From contig JAEWFG010000435.1 in assembly GCA_023388935.1 (NCBI GenBank), positions 1 to 27,059 on the forward strand: a stretch of 27,059 nt of DNA, in the 5' to 3' direction. The number at the start of each line of letters is the position of its first letter. The first letter of the stretch is position 1. The stretch comes from Pseudomonadota bacterium. GTDB taxonomy: Bacteria; Pseudomonadota; Alphaproteobacteria; Rhizobiales; Xanthobacteraceae. The position numbers and the translations under genes are program-made. Positions 23,840-27,059 of this stretch are shown here, piece after piece. The notes below the pieces were generated by a model that made no database searches, had not been told where the DNA came from, and worked only from the letters and a program-made list of their open reading frames with translations.

Positions 23840-23854
23840 TTAACCTTCTCTTAA
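23840..23854. promoter_or_regulatory. CtrA-type binding site (TTAA-N7-TTAA)
   Basis: TTAA (23840-23843), seven bases, then TTAA (23851-23854) gives the alphaproteobacterial CtrA box TTAA-N7-TTAAC with one mismatch (G for the last C). A GTTAACC starts at 23839 and another at 23867. The site is 73 bases before the ATG at 23927 and about 130 bases before the divergent start at 23706. CtrA is the cell-cycle master regulator of the class; binding here is inferred. Confidence 0.5.
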
Positions 23855-23926
23855 GGATAATGTAGCGTTAACCAGCACTTTTTGTCACACGTCGCCACCT
23901 GCGTTGCGTATGGGCGGACCGTTCCA

Positions 23927-24256
23927 ATGACACCTGAGGCTCTCAATTCGTTCTTCGCGATCTGCATCGGTTTCGCGCTCGCGGGCGCACTCGTGAACGG
24001 GTATCAGGCGGTCGCGCAGCGGCCCGCCGGTTTCGGCTTGTTGCAGGATGGTGTGGCTCCGAAGACCTTCGCGGCGGTGCCGTTCCTGGTGTTCGCCGCG
24101 CCTTTCATCATCATGCGCAACACGCTGCGCGGCATGCGGCTGGAAAGCCGCCGCGTCGAATTCGTGATGATGGCGACCGTCATCGCCGGCTTCTGGAGCA
24201 TGATGAGCGGCACCTTCTTCCTGATGACGTTGCGCGCGGCCGGCGTTCTGGTCTGA
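23927..24256 (+). CDS. Small conserved membrane protein (tentatively DUF6949)
   Basis: A 109-residue protein with three hydrophobic helices: 9-27 (FFAICIGFALAGALVNGYQ), about 45-63 (FAAVPFLVFAAPFIIMRNT) and about 83-107. A conserved-looking polar loop RGMRLESRRVEF joins helices 2 and 3. I think this is the family called DUF6949 in rhizobia, but I am not certain. The ATG at 23927 begins MTPEALNSFF; an in-frame GTG upstream (23882) is less likely. It is followed by a terminator at 24266, so it is probably transcribed alone, possibly from a CtrA-controlled promoter. Confidence 0.82.
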   Translation: MTPEALNSFFAICIGFALAGALVNGYQAVAQRPAGFGLLQDGVAPKTFAAVPFLVFAAPFIIMRNTLRGMRLESRRVEFVMMATVIAGFWSMMSGTFFLMTLRAAGVLV

Positions 24257-24265
24257 CGCTTTGCA

Positions 24266-24290
24266 GGGCTGCCCGGTGCGGCGGCCCTTT
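24266..24290 (+). terminator. Rho-independent terminator
   Basis: GGGCTGCC (24266-24273) pairs with GGCGGCCC (24280-24287), including one G-T wobble, around a 6-base loop. TTT follows. It stands 9 bases after the stop of the small membrane-protein gene. Confidence 0.65.
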
Positions 24291-24342
24291 GCCTCTGCGC
24301 CGCGTTTCGCTATGGCTGGGGTTGACGCGACAGGAGACCACC

Positions 24343-24873
24343 ATGGCGATCTACGAACTCGATGGGCAGGCGCCCGATCTTCCCACCGACGGCAACTATT
24401 TCATCGCGGAGACCGCGACCGTGATCGGCCGCGTCCGCCTGAAGCCGGGTGCGAGCGTCTGGTTCGGCGCGGTGCTGCGCGGCGATAATGAGTGGATCGA
24501 GATCGGCGAAGGCGCCAACGTGCAGGACGGCTCGACCTGTCACACCGATCTCGGCTTTCCCATGGTGATCGGCAAGAACTGCACCGTCGGCCACAACGTC
24601 ATCCTGCACGGCTGCACGATCGGGGAGGGCGCGCTCATCGGCATGGGCTCGATCGTGATGAATGGCGCGAAGATCGGTCGCAACAGCATCGTCGGCGCGG
24701 GCTCGGTCATCACCGAGGGCAAGGAATTCCCCGAACGCTCGCTGATCATCGGCTCGCCCGCGCGCGTGATCCGCACGTTCGATGACGCCCAGGTGCAGAA
24801 GATGGGGAGTGGGGCGAGGTTCTATGCCGCCAACGGTCCGCGCTTCAAGAAGGGCCTGAAGCGGATCGGCTGA
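24343..24873 (+). CDS. Gamma-class carbonic anhydrase family protein
   Basis: A 176-residue left-handed beta-helix protein. Zinc-ligand histidines are in place: H67 (DGSTCHTD), H84 and H89 (TVGHNVILHG), with R46 and D48 in GAVLRGDNE. Hexapeptide repeats such as IGKNCT, IGEGAL, IGRNSI and VGAGSV follow, ending in a C-terminal helix. It would form a trimer, with metal sites between subunits, and interconvert CO2 and bicarbonate; some homologues (YrdA/PaaY type) have thioesterase or unknown activity. The acidic Cam-type loop with the proton-shuttle glutamate is absent, as in CamH/YrdA-type members, so activity is uncertain. The ATG at 24343 follows AGGAG, a good ribosome-binding site. Confidence 0.93.
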   Translation: MAIYELDGQAPDLPTDGNYFIAETATVIGRVRLKPGASVWFGAVLRGDNEWIEIGEGANVQDGSTCHTDLGFPMVIGKNCTVGHNVILHGCTIGEGALIGMGSIVMNGAKIGRNSIVGAGSVITEGKEFPERSLIIGSPARVIRTFDDAQVQKMGSGARFYAANGPRFKKGLKRIG

Positions 24874-24992
24874 AATCAACTGCCTTCGGACTCGCGGGCG
24901 TCGACCGCGCCTGCGGCCGTCTCGTGTCCGGCAGACCACAGCGCGTGCTCGTCGCTGCCTTTCTGTTTCAAGCTGGCGTGACGGCGTTTCCC

Positions 24993-25017
24993 GGAACCGG
25001 TCTCCGCCCCGGCGGTT
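24993..25017 (+). promoter_or_regulatory. Possible EcfG-type general stress promoter
   Basis: GGAAC (24993-24997), a 16-base spacer and GGTT (25014-25017) approximate the alphaproteobacterial EcfG promoter GGAAC-N16/17-CGTT, with one mismatch in the -10 part. It is located just before the ribosome-binding site of the small secreted protein at 25040. The match is weak and could be chance. Confidence 0.25.
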
Positions 25018-25039
25018 GATCGGTGAAGGAGAATTTCGA

Positions 25040-25351
25040 ATGACTGGATCGTCCGCAACCGTTTCAATCAAGACCTTGATCGTGATCCTCGGTCTCGCCG
25101 CGATGCCGGCCGTTTCGTTGGCGCAAGCGACCGGCGGCTCCGCCGGCTCCAATGGATCGAACGGCGGCGTCGCCAATTCACCTGCACCGCCGCCCGGCAC
25201 CAACAGCCTCGGCACGGCGCAATCGTCGGGCGCGAATGCCGCGCCCGGAGTTACTACCGGTACCGGCGCAGGTGCGTCTGCTGATGCCGCCGTCAGCGCC
25301 GAGAACAGGCTGCTCGACAGGAAGATGAAGAGCATCTGCCGCGGCTGCTGA
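25040..25351 (+). CDS. Small secreted Gly/Ser/Ala-rich protein
   Basis: A 103-residue protein with a signal peptide (hydrophobic KTLIVILGLAAMPAVSLA, likely cleavage around residues 28-30). The mature part is low complexity (Gly, Ser, Asn, Ala, Pro), followed by a short charged C-terminus, SAENRLLDRKMKSICRGC, which carries the only two cysteines. That end looks like the conserved part. GAAGGAGAA stands 6-8 bases before the ATG at 25040, so translation is well supported. No family or function is recognised. It is probably periplasmic. A possible stress promoter precedes it. A 6-bp hairpin lies 17 bases after the stop. Confidence 0.82.
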   Translation: MTGSSATVSIKTLIVILGLAAMPAVSLAQATGGSAGSNGSNGGVANSPAPPPGTNSLGTAQSSGANAAPGVTTGTGAGASADAAVSAENRLLDRKMKSICRGC

Positions 25352-25454
25352 TGCTCGCGCGGAAGTGAGACAGCAAGGCTGTCCGAAATCTTAGTGTGAA
25401 GTTAGCTTGGTCCTGCTTTGAGGTGTGGAGCATGTCCACACGGAGGATCGAGTG

Positions 25455-25802
25455 ATGTTGCGCAAGATGATCATGGCGGCCATGGCCGTTGCGGCGATCG
25501 GGCTGGTGACGCCGCAGGCGGCACAGGCGCGGGGCGGTTTCGGCGCTCGCGGCTGGCATGGTGGCGGTGGTGGCTGGCACGGCCATTGGCATGGCCGCGC
25601 TTTCTGGCCCGGCGTCGCGATCGGGGCGGGGCTTGCCGGCGCCGGCTATTACGGGGGCTATTATGGCTACGGCTATCCCTACTACGGCGGTCCCTACTAT
25701 TATGGTACCGCCTACGAAGGCTATGGCGGCTGCTACGTCGCGCGGAAGCGCGTCAAGACGCCATCGGGCTGGCGCGTCCGCCGCGTGGATGTCTGCGAAT
25801 AG
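25455..25802 (+). CDS. Small secreted Gly/His/Tyr-rich protein
   Basis: A 115-residue exported protein. The signal peptide (LRKMIMAAMAVAAIGLVTPQAAQA) ends with an AQA cleavage site at residue 25. Next is a Gly/His/Trp-rich stretch (WHGGGGGWHGHWHG), a short hydrophobic segment (PGVAIGAGLAGAGYYGG), a Tyr/Gly-rich repeat part, and a conserved-looking C-terminus in which CYVARKRV and VRRVDVC place two cysteines about 20 residues apart, probably a disulphide. Proteins of this type are common in rhizobia and have no defined role; the histidines might bind metal. CGGAGGATCG before the ATG at 25455 is a strong ribosome-binding site, which fixes the start against an earlier GTG at 25425. Confidence 0.87.
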   Translation: MLRKMIMAAMAVAAIGLVTPQAAQARGGFGARGWHGGGGGWHGHWHGRAFWPGVAIGAGLAGAGYYGGYYGYGYPYYGGPYYYGTAYEGYGGCYVARKRVKTPSGWRVRRVDVCE

Positions 25803-25836
25803 GGCCGATCAGACCCGGCTGGGCCCATAAAAGAAC

Positions 25837-25870
25837 AAGGCCGTTGACGCAGTATACCGTCAACGACCTT
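25837..25870. terminator. Bidirectional-looking hairpin terminator
   Basis: AAGG-C-CGTTGACG (25837-25849) pairs with CGTCAACG-A-CCTT (25858-25870), with one mismatch, around an 8-base loop. On the minus strand it is followed by TTGTTCTTTT, so it best serves the leftward coiled-coil gene (stop at 25994). On the plus strand it lies 35 bases after the small secreted-protein gene but lacks a T-run. Confidence 0.7.
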
Positions 25871-25993
25871 GCCAGCCCCGGACATTGAAATCGGCTCACG
25901 CCATCCGGTGACCGCAAGCATGACGCGGAATCATACGCGCGAATGTGATCCAGTTCACAACCGGCAAAAATAAAGTGCGGCGTCTTGACCCAC

Positions 25994-26488
25994 TCAGCCG
26001 CGCGAGCGCCTGCGCGCGCTGGCGTGGACACGCTGTCGTGCCGGTTTCCTGCGGGTAACCGAGGGTGTTTCGGCCTCGCTGGCCCGGGAGCTGGCGAAGG
26101 ACTGCCGCAAATTCTCGATCGACTCGTTCAGCGTTGTGACCTGTTCGGACAGGCGCCTGGTGTCGGCCTGCTGCGCCGCCATGAACCGCTTCATCGTCTG
26201 GAGCTGGTCCTGCACGATCTGGAGCTGGTCAATCGATTCCTGCTGGGTCGCTTCCAGCCCCTTGGTCTTCTCGATGAGCTGCTCGGAGGCCTGTGCGGTC
26301 CGGGCCTGGAGCTGCCGCGACGCCACCATCCGGTCGGTCTCAGGGGTTGCGCCGGTGTAGGCGCGCCAGATCGCGATCGAGGTCACTCCCACAATCAGGA
26401 GCAGGACGGCCGCAGCGGTCAGCGCGATCGGCTGGGCGCCGAGGCGAAGGAGGGAGGTGGACGGCGTGTCCCGGGCCAAATCGATCAT
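25994..26488 (-). CDS. Membrane-anchored coiled-coil protein, unknown function
   Basis: A 164-residue protein. One membrane helix (about 20-42, GAQPIALTAAAVLLLIVGVTSIAIW) follows a short cytoplasmic N-terminus. Then comes a long heptad-like helix (about 50-140) rich in Gln, Glu and Leu, for example LQIVQDQLQTMKRF and LSEQVTTLNESIENLRQSF, ending in a basic tail (RRKPARQRVHASARRRSRG). The shape suggests a periplasmic coiled coil that oligomerises, with a tail able to bind acidic polymer. No family is recognised. The ATG at 26488 is used; a TTG at 26497 in the same frame is an alternative. Neither has a clear ribosome-binding site. A hairpin terminator lies about 125 bases downstream. Confidence 0.82.
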   Translation of the reverse strand: MIDLARDTPSTSLLRLGAQPIALTAAAVLLLIVGVTSIAIWRAYTGATPETDRMVASRQLQARTAQASEQLIEKTKGLEATQQESIDQLQIVQDQLQTMKRFMAAQQADTRRLSEQVTTLNESIENLRQSFASSRASEAETPSVTRRKPARQRVHASARRRSRG

Positions 26489-26663
26489 CGCTGACAAAAC
26501 CCAAATAGAAACTTGGTGAGTGGCGAAGACCGGCTGCCCAAGGCGCCGGGGAGTCCCGAAGCGTTAGATTTCGGCAACGAATGGGACCAAAAAGAGGCTG
26601 AGGGCAAAAAAACCAGCAATCAGCTGATCTTGCGGCCTCCGAAGGCCGCGCCAGGGGCAAGAA

Positions 26664-27059
26664 TCAGGGCTGAAAAACCGAAAATGGCCCGGAATAGGTC
26701 TTGGACCGCGGTGCCGCATAGGGGCCGATTCGGGACGTCTTCAGCCGGAGCCGCACCAGCCCCTCCGCCAGTGTCACCGCCGCGCCGACACCGTCGACGA
26801 TCGGCAGGCCATGGATGTCGGCGAGTTCGGCGGCAAGGTCGGCCATGCCGGCGCAACCAAGCACGATCGCTTCCGCACGGTCGTCGCGGATCGCAGCGGT
26901 GATCTCGGTGGAGATCCGGCCGATGGCGTCCGCATTGCGCTCTTCGAGCGCGAGCACCGGGACCTCGGCGGCGCGGACGCGCGCGCAGCGTTCAGCCAGG
27001 CCGTATTTCTTCAGATTATGCTCGATCGGCACGATGGAGACACCGAGCGTCGTCACCAC
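26664..27059 (-). CDS. Asp/Glu/hydantoin racemase family protein, C-terminal part (runs off the window)
   Basis: The last 131 residues of a racemase are present; the N-terminal half lies beyond position 27059. The visible part includes the segment SIVPIEHNLKKYGL, a helix-rich portion and AIVLGCAGMADLAAEL, where the cysteine of LGCAGM is the second catalytic residue of the Asp/Glu/hydantoin racemase superfamily. PIVDGVGAAVTLAEGLVRL then closes the domain. The combination fits hydantoin/allantoin racemase-like (HyuE) proteins of about 240 residues. The final 25 residues (SRIGPYAAPRSKTYSGPF) are an ordinary tail for the group. Function would be racemisation of a hydantoin or amino-acid derivative; the exact substrate cannot be stated from half a protein. 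Confidence 0.88.
   Translation of the reverse strand: MVTTLGVSIVPIEHNLKKYGLAERCARVRAAEVPVLALEERNADAIGRISTEITAAIRDDRAEAIVLGCAGMADLAAELADIHGLPIVDGVGAAVTLAEGLVRLRLKTSRIGPYAAPRSKTYSGPFSVFQP

Noticed and set aside
25369..25383. GACAGC-AAG-GCTGTC hairpin after the small secreted-protein gene
   Set aside because: The stem is only 6 bp with a 3-base loop and no T-run follows, so it was not listed as a terminator.
1..27059. CRISPR arrays, toxin-antitoxin pairs, restriction-modification or other known defence genes
   Set aside because: Looked for regularly spaced repeats and for known motifs on both strands; none seen. The repeats present are isolated palindromic elements.

Overview
The window looks like chromosomal DNA of an alphaproteobacterium, most likely Bradyrhizobium or a close relative in the Nitrobacteraceae. 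The basis is high GC, strongly GC-biased third codon positions, and three families of intergenic palindromic repeats that I associate with that group (13-106 and 1789-1892; 19261-19309; 22921-22994). There is no CRISPR array, no prophage and no intact insertion sequence. The species call is inference, because no search could be run.

Layout. (1) 121-7298 is a peptide-uptake locus: a solute-binding protein on the plus strand (5691-7298), divergent from an M20 metallopeptidase, two permeases and a fused double ATPase on the minus strand. A broken N-terminal piece of an FAD oxidoreductase lies between the peptidase and the first permease. A double palindromic repeat splits the second permease from the ATPase gene. 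Dyads at 5611-5635 and 4151-4179 are operator candidates. (2) 7544-15592 is an envelope-glycan region. It has four large polytopic proteins that resemble GT-C glycosyltransferases of different families (GT39-like, GT87-like, an unassigned PMT-like protein, GT22-like), plus a Bcr/CflA-type MFS exporter and the remnant of an IS5-type transposase. (3) 15650-20103 holds tRNA-Leu(UAA), a small lipoprotein, an FAD aromatic monooxygenase paired with an NDUFS6-like zinc-finger protein, an unrecognised membrane protein of 378 residues and an alpha/beta hydrolase. (4) 20089-25802 holds a fifth polytopic membrane protein, cysE with a DUF3126 gene, two uncharacterised membrane proteins flanking a CtrA-type box, a gamma-carbonic anhydrase homologue and two small secreted proteins. 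(5) 25994-27059 holds a membrane-anchored coiled-coil protein and the C-terminal part of an Asp/Glu/hydantoin racemase that leaves the window.

Functional picture. The peptide locus would import small peptides or N-acyl amino acids and hydrolyse them in the cytoplasm. The GT-C genes would use polyprenyl-phosphate sugars at the periplasmic face of the inner membrane, with unknown acceptors. Most of the rest is ordinary chromosomal housekeeping. I did not find a clear undescribed defence or mobile system. The most interesting leads are the GT-C cluster, the monooxygenase/zinc-finger pair, the unknown protein at 18126-19262, the CtrA-type site at 23840, and the repeats placed inside or at the ends of transcription units.
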